DNA of 64,000 bases, taken from contig JAIXPX010000012.1 in the NCBI GenBank assembly GCA_027486035.1, forward strand, positions 27,730 to 91,729. The letters are read 5' to 3'. Positions 36,473 to 45,521 of this stretch are shown here, in pieces (position 1 is the first letter of the stretch; every line of letters starts with the position of its first letter). Source of the DNA: Erythrobacteraceae bacterium (GTDB lineage: Bacteria; Pseudomonadota; Alphaproteobacteria; Sphingomonadales; Sphingomonadaceae). Below the pieces are notes generated by a model. The model saw only the letters and a program-made list of their open reading frames with translations. It was not told the origin of the DNA and did no database searches. The position numbers and the translations under genes are program-made.

Positions 36473-37738
36473 TCAATCGACCTTCTGCATGATGATCGAG
36501 GCATTGGTGCCGCCGAAGCCGAAGGAATTGTTCAGCACCGCGCGCACTTCGCGCTTCTTCGCCTTGAGCGGCACGAGGTCGATGCCCTCGGTGCCGTCAT
36601 CGGGATCATGGAGGTTGAGGGTGGGCGGCACGATGCCGTCGCGCATCGCAAGGATGCAGAAGATCGCCTCGACCGCGCCCGCGCCGCCCAGCAGGTGGCC
36701 GATGGCGGACTTGGTCGAGGACATCGAAGCCCCGCCGAGATCATCGCCCAGCACGCGCTTGATCGCGGCGAGTTCAATGGTGTCGGCCATGGTCGAGGTG
36801 CCATGGGCATTGATGTAGTCGATGTCGCCCGGGCCAAGGCCGGCCTTCTTGAGGGCCATGCGCATCGCCAGTTCCGCGCCGCGCCCCTCGGGATGCGGTG
36901 CGGTGACGTGATAGGCATCGCCCGAGAGGCCATAGCCGGTCACTTCGGCATAGATCTTGGCGCCCCGCGCCTTGGCGCGCTCATATTCCTCGAGCACGAC
37001 GACGCCCGCGCCCTCGCCCATGACGAAGCCGTCACGGTTCCTGTCATAGGGACGGCTCGCCTCGGTCGGGCGGTCGTTCATGCTCATGTTGAGCGCCCGC
37101 GCCTGGGCAAAGCCGGCGATGCCGAGCGGATTGATGGTGCTTTCCGCACCGCCCGCCAGCATGATGTCGGCATCGTCCATGGCGATCATCCGCGCCGCAT
37201 CGCCGATCGAGTGCGCGCCGGTCGAACAGGCGGTCACGACCGCGTGGTTCGGGCCCATGAAGCCGTACTTGATCTGCACCTGCCCGGTGATGAGGTTGAT
37301 GAGACGCCCGTGAACGAAGTGCGGCGAGACCCGCGAGGGGCCGCGCTCGTGGAGATTGACGCTCTCGATCTCGATGCCGGGAAGGCCGCCTATGCCTGAA
37401 CCGATCGAGCAGCCGGTGCGCTCCTTCTCGGCTTCGGTCATGTCGGTAAGGCCGGCGTCTTCCAGAGCCTGCCCTGCCGCGTCAATGCCATAGACGATGA
37501 AGGGATCGACCTGGCGCTGGACCTTGTGGTCGACGCGCAGATCAGGGTCGAAGCCCCAGGGATGATCCTTGCCCTTCACCTCGCAGGCGATGGTGCACTT
37601 CTGGTTCGAGGCGTCGAAGCGGGTGATCTGCCCCGCCCCGCTCTCGCCTGCGATGAGGTTTGCCCAGGTGGTCTCGACATCGCCGCCCAGCGGGGTGACA
37701 AGACCGAGGCCGGTAACAACCACACGGCGCATTGGCAT
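36473..37738 (-). CDS. fabF: 3-oxoacyl-[acyl-carrier-protein] synthase II
   Basis: The 421-residue condensing enzyme has the active Cys in VTACSTGAHSIG, His in NAHGTSTMADT and the second His in KSAIGHLLGGAG, with the C-terminal NSFGFGGTNAS. It elongates acyl-ACP with malonyl-ACP. It follows acpP, from which it is separated by a leader with a hairpin and a tandem repeat, and is followed by mltG. Ribosome site GGAG is 7 bases ahead of ATG 37738 and forms the end of the repeat array. Confidence 0.96.
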   Translation of the reverse strand: MPMRRVVVTGLGLVTPLGGDVETTWANLIAGESGAGQITRFDASNQKCTIACEVKGKDHPWGFDPDLRVDHKVQRQVDPFIVYGIDAAGQALEDAGLTDMTEAEKERTGCSIGSGIGGLPGIEIESVNLHERGPSRVSPHFVHGRLINLITGQVQIKYGFMGPNHAVVTACSTGAHSIGDAARMIAMDDADIMLAGGAESTINPLGIAGFAQARALNMSMNDRPTEASRPYDRNRDGFVMGEGAGVVVLEEYERAKARGAKIYAEVTGYGLSGDAYHVTAPHPEGRGAELAMRMALKKAGLGPGDIDYINAHGTSTMADTIELAAIKRVLGDDLGGASMSSTKSAIGHLLGGAGAVEAIFCILAMRDGIVPPTLNLHDPDDGTEGIDLVPLKAKKREVRAVLNNSFGFGGTNASIIMQKVD

Positions 37739-37739
37739 T

Positions 37740-37787
37740 CTCCGATAAAGGACGTTGGCTCGGATAAAGGAGCTTGGCTCCGATAAA
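37740..37787 (-). repeat. Tandem 19-bp repeat carrying Shine-Dalgarno-like sequence, fabF leader
   Basis: On the plus strand the unit CTCSGATAAAGGASSTTGG is present twice (37740-37758, 37759-37777) and a third, partial unit CTCCGATAAA follows (37778-37787). On the transcribed strand each junction carries a GGAG- or CGAG-type sequence; the one nearest fabF is its Shine-Dalgarno. Copy number could alter spacing or ribosome loading. Confidence 0.6.
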
Positions 37788-37790
37788 GCA

Positions 37791-37823
37791 ACAGGCCCAA
37801 CCCCTCACGAGGGCTGAGCCTGT
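37791..37823 (-). terminator. Attenuator-like hairpin between acpP and fabF
   Basis: ACAGGC (37791-37796) pairs with GCCTGT (37818-37823), with an inner CCCT/AGGG pairing. On the minus strand it is followed by TGCTTTAT, which is only weakly T-rich. It probably lowers fabF transcription relative to acpP, which must be made in large excess, or stabilises the acpP message. Confidence 0.45.
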
Positions 37824-37935
37824 CTAAGCCCTGATCCACGTTCCGGCAATCAGGTGGCCGGTGCCTCGCCCGCCTTGTCCCCATGGGGATGGCAGCGGGA
37901 CGAAAGACGCGGAATGAGGGGCGTTACCCGGGGAC

Positions 37936-38172
37936 TTAGCCCTTGTGCTCTTCGATGTACTTGGTCGCGTCACCAACGGTGGTGATCTTCTCGGCCGCAT
38001 CGTCGGGAATTTCGACACCGAATTCCTCTTCGAAGGCCATCACCAGTTCGACGATGTCGAGGCTGTCAGCGCCCAGATCGTCGATGAAGCTGGCATCCTG
38101 AGTGACCTTGTCGGCTTCAACGCCGAGGTGTTCGACGACAATCTTGGCCACCCGATCGGCAGTATCGCTCAT
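37936..38172 (-). CDS. acpP: Acyl carrier protein
   Basis: The 78-residue acidic helical protein has the phosphopantetheine Ser in [18 protein letters not shown]. Length and sequence are typical of AcpP, the acyl carrier of fatty acid synthesis. It lies upstream of fabF in the same direction, with a hairpin and repeat in the 197-base gap. Confidence 0.97.
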   Translation of the reverse strand: MSDTADRVAKIVVEHLGVEADKVTQDASFIDDLGADSLDIVELVMAFEEEFGVEIPDDAAEKITTVGDATKYIEEHKG

Positions 38173-38299
38173 GGTAATCCCTCTTGAAACTGGGTTTGGT
38201 AAATCTCGCCAGAGCCCTAAAGAACGGCGCTGGGAAGTGCAAGTGGGCTTGAGGCCAGCTTCCCCACAAGGGGCCTCGAAGCCTCGCCCGGCCAGCGGA

Positions 38300-40087
38300 T
38301 CAGGCGTCCTTCTTCGGCGGCTCGACCACCCGAAGGTGCAGTTCGCGCAGCGCCCGCGGCTCGGCCGGGCTCGGCGCGCCCATCAGCAGGTCCTCGGCGC
38401 GCTGGTTCATCGGGAAGAGCGAGATCTCGCGCAGGTTCTTCGCGCCGCACAGCAGCATCACGATGCGGTCGACGCCCGCCGCCATCCCCCCGTGCGGCGG
38501 GGCGCCGTATTGGAAGGCGCGGTACATGCCGCCGAAGCGCTCCTCGACGTCCGCCTGCGTCAGCCCGGTGATCTCGAAGGCCTTGACCATCGTTTCGGGC
38601 TTGTGGTTGCGGATCGAGCCCGAGGCGATTTCATAGCCGTTGCACACGAGATCGTACTGGAACGCCTTGATCGTCAGCGGATCCTGCCCCTCCAGCGCCT
38701 CGACCCCGCCCTGCGGCATGGAGAAGGGGTTGTGGCTGAAGTCGATCTTCTTCTCGTCCTCGTTATACTCGTAGAACGGGAAGTCGACGATCCAGCACAG
38801 GGCAAAGGCGTTCTCGTCGATGAGGCCAAGCTCCTCGCCCACGCGGATGCGCGCGGCGCCTGCGAGCTTGGCGGCGTCGGCTTCCTTGCCGGCGGCGAAG
38901 AACAGCCCGTCATTCTCGCCGAGGCCCAGCTCGGCATAGAGCTCGGCCATGCGTTCCGGCCCGTGGTTCTTGGCGATGGGGCCGCCGAACTCACCGGCTT
39001 TTCTGGTGACGTAGCCGAGGCCCGCATAGCCTTCCTTACGCGCCCAGTCGTTCATGTCGTCGAAGAACTTGCGGCTCTTCTCGTGGGTCGCGGGCGCAGG
39101 GATGACGCGCACCACGCCGCCGCTGCCGACGATCTTCTCGAACAGGCCGAAGCCCGACTGGGTGAAGTGATGCGAGACGTCGGAGATGATCAGCGGGTTG
39201 CGCAAATCCGGCTTGTCCGAGCCGTACTTCAACATCGCCTCATCGTAAGGAATGCGCGGGAACTGGCCCGCCGGGGTCACAGCCTTGTCGCCCGCAAAGG
39301 CCGCGAAGGTGCCCTGGATGACGGGCTCCATCGTTTCCCACACCTCTTCCTGGGTGACGAAGCTCATTTCGAGGTCGAGCTGGTAGAACTCGCCCGGCAG
39401 GCGGTCGGCGCGGGGGTCCTCGTCGCGGAAGCAGGGGGCGATCTGGAAATAGCGGTCGAAGCCCGCGACCATCAGCAATTGCTTGTACTGCTGCGGCGCC
39501 TGGGGGAGCGCGTAGAACTTGCCGGCATGGATGCGGGACGGCACGAGGAAGTCGCGCGCGCCCTCGGGAGAGGAAGCGGTGAGGATCGGGGTCGAGAACT
39601 CGTTGAAGCCGACCGCCGCCATCCGCTGGCGCATATCGGCGATCACCGCCACGCGGGTCATGATGTTCCTGTGCAGCGTCTCGCGGCGCAGGTCGAGGAA
39701 GCGGTACTTGAGCCGGATGTCCTCGGGGTAGGGCTGCTCGTCGGCGACCGGCATCGGCAGCTCTTCGGCCGCGCTCTGCACCGTCACGCCGCGGGCGAAC
39801 ACCTCGATCGCACCGGTGGCGAGGTTCGCGTTCACCGTCTCGGCCACGCGCGCCTTGACCGTGCCTTCGATGGTCACGACGCTCTCGACGCGCAGGCCCT
39901 CGAGCACGCTCAGCGCCGGGCTGTCGCTGTCGGCGACGATCTGGGTGAGGCCATAGTGATCGCGCAGGTCCACAAACAGCACGCCCCCGTGGTCGCGCTT
40001 CCTGTGGATCCAGCCCGACAGGCGGACGGTCTCGCCGACGTTTTCGGCAGAAAGCTGTGCGCAAGTATGCGTGCGGTAGGGGTGCAT
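38300..40087 (-). CDS. aspS: Aspartyl-tRNA synthetase
   Basis: The 595-residue class II synthetase has an N-terminal OB-fold anticodon-binding domain (about 1-110, [23 protein letters not shown] split across it), motif 2 region ([13 protein letters not shown]), the bacterial GAD insertion, and motif 3 ([14 protein letters not shown]). It charges tRNA-Asp and, in bacteria lacking AsnRS, often tRNA-Asn. It is transcribed toward acpP and divergent from rnd. A 127-base gap to the acpP start shows nothing distinctive. Confidence 0.97.
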   Translation of the reverse strand: MHPYRTHTCAQLSAENVGETVRLSGWIHRKRDHGGVLFVDLRDHYGLTQIVADSDSPALSVLEGLRVESVVTIEGTVKARVAETVNANLATGAIEVFARGVTVQSAAEELPMPVADEQPYPEDIRLKYRFLDLRRETLHRNIMTRVAVIADMRQRMAAVGFNEFSTPILTASSPEGARDFLVPSRIHAGKFYALPQAPQQYKQLLMVAGFDRYFQIAPCFRDEDPRADRLPGEFYQLDLEMSFVTQEEVWETMEPVIQGTFAAFAGDKAVTPAGQFPRIPYDEAMLKYGSDKPDLRNPLIISDVSHHFTQSGFGLFEKIVGSGGVVRVIPAPATHEKSRKFFDDMNDWARKEGYAGLGYVTRKAGEFGGPIAKNHGPERMAELYAELGLGENDGLFFAAGKEADAAKLAGAARIRVGEELGLIDENAFALCWIVDFPFYEYNEDEKKIDFSHNPFSMPQGGVEALEGQDPLTIKAFQYDLVCNGYEIASGSIRNHKPETMVKAFEITGLTQADVEERFGGMYRAFQYGAPPHGGMAAGVDRIVMLLCGAKNLREISLFPMNQRAEDLLMGAPSPAEPRALRELHLRVVEPPKKDA

Positions 40088-40275
40088 CTAAACTCTTGTC
40101 CTGTTCACGGGTAAGACGCTAGGGCGCGCTCGCGCGGCGCTTTTGGAGCCTTTGCTCCCCAGAGCTTCCACGTCGGCGCGGTAACAGGGGAAGCCTTGCG
40201 CTTTGTCAAGCGGTCCAAGGCGATCTTGGGTTCAATCCCGGGGGCGGCACTCCGCCCGCAAAACGAAAAGATGAC

Positions 40276-41505
40276 ATGAAAATCCATCCGCTGATCACCA
40301 CCACCGAGGCTCTCTCCGACCTCTGCGCCCGCCTCGCCAAGTCCGACTTCGTCGCGGTCGACACCGAATTCATGCGCGAGAACACCTATTGGCCCGAGCT
40401 CTGCCTGGTGCAGATCGCCAATACCGAGGAAGCCGCCGCGATCGACCCGATGGCCGACGGCATCGACCTCACCCCGCTGCTCGACCTGATGTGCGAGAAC
40501 GAGGACGTGCTCAAGGTCTTCCACGCCGGCGGGCAGGACGTGGAAATCATCGTCAACCTCACCGGCAAGACCCCCCACCCCATCTTCGATACCCAGATCG
40601 CGATGATGGCGATCAGCCAGTCCGAACAGATCGGCTATGCCAATCTGGTCGAGACCTGGGTCGGTCTCACCATCGACAAGGGCGCGCGCTTCACCGACTG
40701 GAGCCGCCGTCCGCTGACCGACCGCCAGATCGAATATGCCATCGGCGACGTGACGCACCTGGCGGGCATCTTCCCCAAGATCCTGAAGAAGCTGATCAAG
40801 ACCGGGCGCGGACTGTGGCTCGATGCCGAGATGGAGAAGCTTGCCGACCCGGCGAACTACATCACCGATCCCGAGCAGGCCTGGAAGCGTATCCGCCAGC
40901 CGGGGCGCAACCCGCAGGTGCTCGGCCGCATGAAGGCGCTCGCCGCCTGGCGCGAGGCCGAGGCCCAGCACAAGAACATCCCGCGCGGCCGGATCATGCG
41001 CGACGAGACCCTCGCCGACATCGCCAGCCACCCGCCCAAGGGTCAGGCTGATCTCGCCAAGGTCCGCGGCCTCAGCGCCGCGTGGAAGGACAATGACATC
41101 GGCAAGCGCCTGATGAAGGTGCTGGCCGAGGCCGAGCCCCTGCCCAAGTCGGAAATGCCCGAGAAGATCAAGCAGGGCGCGCCGCTTGGCCGCGAGGGCG
41201 CGCTGGTCGCCGATCTGCTCAAGCTGCTGCTCAAGATCCGCGCCCGCGAGATCGACGTCGCTCCGCGACTGCTCACCCGCGCCGACGAGATGGAAGCCCT
41301 TGCCGCTGGCGTGCGCGACCTGCCGGTGCTCGGAGGCTGGCGTTACGAGGTGTTCGGCAAGGACGCGCTCGATCTGGTCGAGGGCAAGCTTGCCTTCGCG
41401 GTCGAGAAGGGCAGGCTCAAGATGACCCATATCGACGATGTGGTCGCTCCCGCCCCCGCGCCCGACAGGCTGGCGGCGGAGCCTGACGGGCTGGCAGCGG
41501 AATGA
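40276..41505 (+). CDS. rnd: Ribonuclease D
   Basis: The 409-residue protein has a DEDDy 3'-5' exonuclease domain (about 1-190; Asp/Glu in VAVDTEFMRENTYW, Asp in FHAGGQDVEII, Tyr/Asp in IEYAIGDVTHLAGI), then an HRDC domain (about 205-290). It trims tRNA and other small stable RNA 3' ends. The last 20 residues contain a short duplicated motif (DRLAAEPDGLAAE) not typical of the family. It is divergent from aspS with a 188-base promoter region, and a palindromic repeat element follows. Confidence 0.95.
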   Translation: MKIHPLITTTEALSDLCARLAKSDFVAVDTEFMRENTYWPELCLVQIANTEEAAAIDPMADGIDLTPLLDLMCENEDVLKVFHAGGQDVEIIVNLTGKTPHPIFDTQIAMMAISQSEQIGYANLVETWVGLTIDKGARFTDWSRRPLTDRQIEYAIGDVTHLAGIFPKILKKLIKTGRGLWLDAEMEKLADPANYITDPEQAWKRIRQPGRNPQVLGRMKALAAWREAEAQHKNIPRGRIMRDETLADIASHPPKGQADLAKVRGLSAAWKDNDIGKRLMKVLAEAEPLPKSEMPEKIKQGAPLGREGALVADLLKLLLKIRAREIDVAPRLLTRADEMEALAAGVRDLPVLGGWRYEVFGKDALDLVEGKLAFAVEKGRLKMTHIDDVVAPAPAPDRLAAEPDGLAAE

Positions 41506-41521
41506 GGCAGGGCCTGCCCCA

Positions 41522-41640
41522 TCCTCCCCTTCAGGGGAGGGGGACCATGCGCAGCATGGTGGAGGGGCGCGCCCCGCATCGGCAGGCGTGGCTCGCCCCT
41601 CCACCACCTTCGGTGGTCCCCCTCCCCGTGCCGGGGAGGA
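41522..41640. repeat. REP-like 119-bp palindromic element between rnd and oxyR
   Basis: Nested inverted repeats cover the whole gap. TCCTCCCC/GGGGAGGA form the ends, AGGGGGACCA (41537-41546) pairs with TGGTCCCCCT (41614-41623), and GGTGGAGGGGCG pairs with CGCCCCTCCACC (41594-41605). Small local hairpins sit at each side (CTCCCC-TTCA-GGGGAG; ACCACCTTCGGTGGT). It ends 5 bases before oxyR's ATG, whose GGAGGA Shine-Dalgarno is the right end of the repeat. Such elements are widespread in sphingomonad-type genomes. Confidence 0.7.
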
Positions 41641-41645
41641 CCTGA

Positions 41646-42542
41646 ATGTCCACCTACCTTCCCACCATCAAGCAGCTGCAATATCTCGTGGCGCTCCACG
41701 AGCACGGCCATTTCGGCAAGGCGGCCGATGCCAGCTTCGTCTCGCAATCGACGCTCTCGGCGGGAATCCGCGAGCTGGAATCCCTGCTCGGCGTCACCCT
41801 GGTCGAACGCTCGCGCCGCGTGGTGCGCTTCACCGCGCTGGGCGAACAGGTGGTGGCCAAGGCCAACCGGCTGCTGCGCGAGGCCGAGGAGCTGGCCGAT
41901 CTGGTGCAGGCCTCGGGCAAGCCGCTGTCGGGCGACCTCAAGATGAGCGTCATTCCCACCATCGCGCCTTTCCTGCTGCCGCGCATCCTGCCCCGGCTGA
42001 AGCGCGAACGGCCCGACCTCAGGCTGATGCTGCGCGAGGAGACCAGCAGCGACGCGCTCGAGAGCCTCAGCCACGGGCGGGTCGATTGCGTGCTGCTCGC
42101 CCTGCCCTTCGACACCGGCGAGGCGGCGATCGCCCCTATCGCCGACGACCGCCTGTTCGTGGCCTTTCCCAAGGACGATCCGCGCGATCCTCCGGCGAGG
42201 ATCAAGCCCGAGATGATCGATCAGGGCCGCCTGCTGCTGCTGGAAGACGGCCACTGCCTGCGCGATCATGCACTGGCGGCCTGTTCGCGTTCGGAACTCA
42301 GGGCAAGTGCGGCGATGATCGGCACGAGCCTGCACACGCTGGTGCAGCTCGTCAACAATGACCTCGGCCTCACGATGCTGCCCGAAATGGCGCTCGAGGC
42401 CGGCATCCTTGCCGGCACGGACGTGGTCGCCCGCCCTGTCGACAGCCCCACAGCAAAGCGCGAGATCGTGCTCGCCTGGCGCAAGAATTCCCCGCGCGAG
42501 GCCGATTTCCTGCTGCTCGCCGAGGAATTGCGAGCCGGGTAA
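41646..42542 (+). CDS. oxyR: Hydrogen peroxide-sensing LysR-type regulator OxyR
   Basis: The 298-residue LysR-type protein has an N-terminal winged helix (TIKQLQYLVALHEHGHFGKAA) and a C-terminal sensor domain. The segment LEDGHCLRDHALAACSR has two Cys nine residues apart at the positions of the redox pair Cys199/Cys208 of E. coli OxyR, so peroxide sensing by disulfide formation is expected. Its ribosome binding site is donated by the REP-like element. It probably regulates catalase or peroxidase genes outside the window. Confidence 0.9.
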   Translation: MSTYLPTIKQLQYLVALHEHGHFGKAADASFVSQSTLSAGIRELESLLGVTLVERSRRVVRFTALGEQVVAKANRLLREAEELADLVQASGKPLSGDLKMSVIPTIAPFLLPRILPRLKRERPDLRLMLREETSSDALESLSHGRVDCVLLALPFDTGEAAIAPIADDRLFVAFPKDDPRDPPARIKPEMIDQGRLLLLEDGHCLRDHALAACSRSELRASAAMIGTSLHTLVQLVNNDLGLTMLPEMALEAGILAGTDVVARPVDSPTAKREIVLAWRKNSPREADFLLLAEELRAG

Positions 42543-42650
42543 GCTTCCAGCCATAGTTCCGAACCCTTGGATCATGCTGCCAGTGCCCGCCCAGTCAGTA
42601 ACCAATCAATAACTCTCCCTTTGACGAGTTATTGTGTAGCATCATCGCCC

Positions 42651-43016
42651 TCAATACTCCGCCAAGGCAAGGCCGAGCGCGAGGCTGGCGCCGATGGCGT
42701 AGCGCAGGCGCCGCGAGCGCAGCACGAAGGGCGCGCGCCCGGGTGGTGCGGCGCGCGGCGTGGCCGTGGGTGACGGCGGTGCCTCGCGCAGATCATCGGT
42801 GGCGCAGGCCAAGGCCGCCTCCAGATCACGCCGTGCCAGATCGCCGATAAGGCCGTGGACATCATCGGCGAGCAGTTGGGCATCGCCGATCAGGGCCGAT
42901 GCGCGGGTGTATCGGCCCTGCGCGAGGGCACTGCGCGCCTCGCGCTGAAGCCGCCTCGCCTCCTCTGCAAGAACGCGGAGGAAGGCGGCGGCATCGGGTG
43001 ATTCCCTCGATCCCAC
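42651..43016 (-). CDS. Hypothetical protein with C-terminal membrane helix
   Basis: The 121-residue protein starts with GTG 43016. It has an Arg/Ala-rich helical N-terminal region (about 10-75, coiled-coil-like), a Pro/Ala/Arg linker and one hydrophobic C-terminal segment (AIGASLALGLALAEY), which suggests a tail-anchored inner-membrane protein. It is convergent with oxyR and 53 bases downstream of pgsA on the same strand. No family recognised. Confidence 0.5.
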   Translation of the reverse strand: MGSRESPDAAAFLRVLAEEARRLQREARSALAQGRYTRASALIGDAQLLADDVHGLIGDLARRDLEAALACATDDLREAPPSPTATPRAAPPGRAPFVLRSRRLRYAIGASLALGLALAEY

Positions 43017-43069
43017 GCCCTATGCTGTAACCGCAAGAAACGCCCCGGCACCAGTGCGAAATTCGCAAG

Positions 43070-43678
43070 TCAATCCATATGCTTGAGGCCGACGCGCAGG
43101 TAATCCCACCCCGTGATGCAGGTCAGCACCGCCGCAGTCCACAGGCTGACGAGGCCGACGAGGTGCACCCAGCTCTGGGCGATGGTGCCGCAGCCCTCGC
43201 CCACCGACTGGCACGGCGGGCCGTGCACCGCACCGCCAAGGATCAACGCGCCCAGCGCGACGAGCTGGAAGGTGGTCTTCCACTTCGCGAGCGCCGAGAC
43301 CGGCACCGAGACCTGCGCGCCGCCGAGAAATTCCCGCAGGCCCGACACCGCGATCTCGCGCACCAGAATGACCAGCCCGGCGATCACATGGATATCGCCC
43401 GCATAGGGCCCGCGCAGATAGCCCTGCGCCGTCAGCACCAGAATGACCGCGGCGACCATGATCTTGTCGGCGATCGGATCGAGGAAGATGCCGAGCTTGG
43501 AAACCGTCCCCTGCGCGCGCGCCAGATAGCCGTCGAAGAAATCGGTGATGGCAATGACGCAGTAGAGCGCGAAGCCGACGAGGTAGCCCAGCCGCCATTC
43601 CGGCCACCACAGGAAGAAGGCCAGCAGCGGCACCGCGAAGATGCGCGAGGCGGTGAGGATATTGGGAAGGCTGTTCAT
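43070..43678 (-). CDS. pgsA: CDP-diacylglycerol-glycerol-3-phosphate 3-phosphatidyltransferase
   Basis: The 202-residue membrane protein carries the CDP-alcohol phosphotransferase signature D-G-x2-A-R-x8-G-x3-D-x3-D (from FDGYLARAQ to LDPIADK). Several hydrophobic helices support an inner-membrane enzyme that commits CDP-diacylglycerol to phosphatidylglycerol. ATG 43678 (MNSLPNILTASRI) is the family start; the frame is open to 43816 without support. It is divergent from the MFS transporter, which may be a related phospholipid carrier. Confidence 0.94.
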   Translation of the reverse strand: MNSLPNILTASRIFAVPLLAFFLWWPEWRLGYLVGFALYCVIAITDFFDGYLARAQGTVSKLGIFLDPIADKIMVAAVILVLTAQGYLRGPYAGDIHVIAGLVILVREIAVSGLREFLGGAQVSVPVSALAKWKTTFQLVALGALILGGAVHGPPCQSVGEGCGTIAQSWVHLVGLVSLWTAAVLTCITGWDYLRVGLKHMD

Positions 43679-43819
43679 GGCGTTGCCTGCCCTTTCTAGC
43701 GCGCCGCGGCCCCGTGCAAAACCCCCGCTCGTGTCCATCCCCACAAGCGCGCACTTGTGAAACCCACCCCGCCCGCTATGTCCCGCACAAACAAACAGGG
43801 ACGCCGGCGCCGCCAACGC

Positions 43820-45142
43820 ATGACCACATCATTCGACCTGATGCGCCGGCGGCGGTTCCTGCCGCTGTTCCTGACCCAGCTCCTCAACGCGCTCAACGAC
43901 AATCTCTACAAGAACGCGATGGTGCTGTTCGTGGTCTATTCGGTCTATGATTCGCCGGAGATGGAGACGCTCGTCAGCGGCGTTGCCACCGCTCTCTTTG
44001 TGCTGCCCTTCGTGCTGTTCTCGGCAACCTCGGGCCAGCTTGCCGACATGCGCGACAAGACGAAGATCATCCGCTGGATCAAGTTTGCCGAGATCATCAT
44101 CATGAGCGTTGGCGCGGCCGGGCTGCTGATGGCCGCACGGGGTCTCCACGTCCACACCATCGCCATCCCGATGATGTTCGTCGCACTCTTCGCGATGGGT
44201 GTGCATTCGACCTTCTTCGGCCCGATCAAATACGCGATCCTGCCCCAGCACCTCGAAAAGGACGAGGTGCTGGCGGGCACCGGCCTCGTCGAGGCGGGGA
44301 CCTATGTGGCGATCCTTGTCGGCATGATCCTGGGCGGGGCGATGCACATCATGGACAGCGTGGTCGCGGTCATCGCGGTCGCGGTGATCGGCTATGTTGT
44401 GTGTCGCTGGGTGCCGCCCGCCCCCGCCCAGACCGAGGAGACCAAGGTCGACTGGAACCCGGTCCGCGCCTCGAAGGATCTCATCGCCTTCTCGATGGGC
44501 AATCTCGAACTGCGCTATTCGGTGCTGGCGATCAGCTACTTCTGGACGATTGCCGCGATCCTCTCGGTGCAGTTCATCCCCCTCGCCAAGAACGTCCTGC
44601 TCGCCGACAAGCAGGTGGCCGCGATCATGCTGGTCGCCTTCTCGGCCGGCATCGCAATCGGATCGGTCTCGATCAACGCGCTACTCAAGGGCGATATCTC
44701 GGCGCGCTATTCGGCGCGCTCGGTGCTGGCGCTCGGGGCCCTGCTCGTCACCTTCTACCTGATCTGCCGCAGCTGGAATCTGGTGCCGGCCGACGGGGCG
44801 ATGTTCGGGGTGGCCGAATTCCTCCAGCAGCCGCTCGCGCTGGTGCTGCTTGCCAACCTGCTTGCCATCGCGATCGCCGGGGGAATGTTCGTGGTGCCGC
44901 TCTACGCCTTCCTGACCACCCGCGTGGACAAGTCCGAAGCCTCGCGCTCGGTCGCGGCGAACAACTTCATCTCGTCGATCTTCATGGTGGTGGGGGCAGG
45001 CCTTGCCGGGGTGCTCGGCTATTTCGGCATTCCGCTCGAGGAACAGGTGCTGATCAGCCTCGTGCTGTGCCTGCTATCGGCCCAGCTTGCCCGCAAGCTC
45101 CACCGCGTGGAGGGCCGGAGCCTTCCCGCAACGGCAGCCTGA
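43820..45142 (+). CDS. MFS transporter, LplT-like lysophospholipid transporter family
   Basis: With ATG 43820 the protein is 440 residues with about 12 membrane helices. The start MTTSFDLMRRRRFLPLFLTQ, then NALNDNLYKNAM, is typical of LplT and of the N-terminal carrier part of Aas-type fusions. The loop DMRDKTKIIRWIK is also characteristic. LplT flips lysophospholipids inward for reacylation, and divergence from pgsA fits a phospholipid role. Alternative starts are ATG 43778 or GTG 43757; none has a clear Shine-Dalgarno, so the N-terminus is uncertain. Confidence 0.85.
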   Translation: MTTSFDLMRRRRFLPLFLTQLLNALNDNLYKNAMVLFVVYSVYDSPEMETLVSGVATALFVLPFVLFSATSGQLADMRDKTKIIRWIKFAEIIIMSVGAAGLLMAARGLHVHTIAIPMMFVALFAMGVHSTFFGPIKYAILPQHLEKDEVLAGTGLVEAGTYVAILVGMILGGAMHIMDSVVAVIAVAVIGYVVCRWVPPAPAQTEETKVDWNPVRASKDLIAFSMGNLELRYSVLAISYFWTIAAILSVQFIPLAKNVLLADKQVAAIMLVAFSAGIAIGSVSINALLKGDISARYSARSVLALGALLVTFYLICRSWNLVPADGAMFGVAEFLQQPLALVLLANLLAIAIAGGMFVVPLYAFLTTRVDKSEASRSVAANNFISSIFMVVGAGLAGVLGYFGIPLEEQVLISLVLCLLSAQLARKLHRVEGRSLPATAA

Positions 45143-45149
45143 GCGCGCC

Positions 45150-45341
45150 TCAGATGATGAAAGCGAAGACCGCGAGGCTCGCCGCGACATAGGCGCTGGC
45201 AATGCCGCGCGCGTCCGCCATGGTCAGGCGCCAGAGGCCTTCGGCCGGGATCGGGATGAGATCGCGCGTCACGTGCGGCGGCAGGCTCGCCCGGAACCAG
45301 TGGCGAGCGCTCTCGTCGGTCAGAACCAGACTGCGGCGCAT
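45150..45341 (-). CDS. Small membrane protein (63 aa), unknown function
   Basis: ATG 45341 has GGAG at spacing 8. The product has a polar N-terminal half (MRRSLVLTDESARHWFRASL) and a C-terminal hydrophobic helix (IASAYVAASLAVFAFII) that ends the protein, implying a tail-anchored membrane peptide. It is convergent with the MFS gene and divergent from the thiamine diphosphate enzyme. No family known to me. Confidence 0.55.
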   Translation of the reverse strand: MRRSLVLTDESARHWFRASLPPHVTRDLIPIPAEGLWRLTMADARGIASAYVAASLAVFAFII

Positions 45342-45521
45342 CGGCGAATCTCCTATTTCCCCGAGTCAGGGTTTAGGACTTTCTTAACCATGAAAACAGG
45401 GGTGCGACGGGGCTGTCGCGGCATGGGACAGGCTGCGCGGCGCCGGCTACGCGGCGGAGCGGTTTGCACCCTCGCCCGCCGGGATGTAGAGCCGCCGCAA
45501 CGGACGACGGGAGACGAGCAA

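Noticed and set aside
38102..40114. 670-codon plus-strand open frame
   Set aside because: It is fully antisense to aspS and its product is a low-complexity Arg/Ala/His-rich shadow of a GC-rich gene.
40105..41607. 500-codon minus-strand open frame
   Set aside because: Antisense shadow of rnd; no motif, and the rnd product has complete exonuclease and HRDC signatures.
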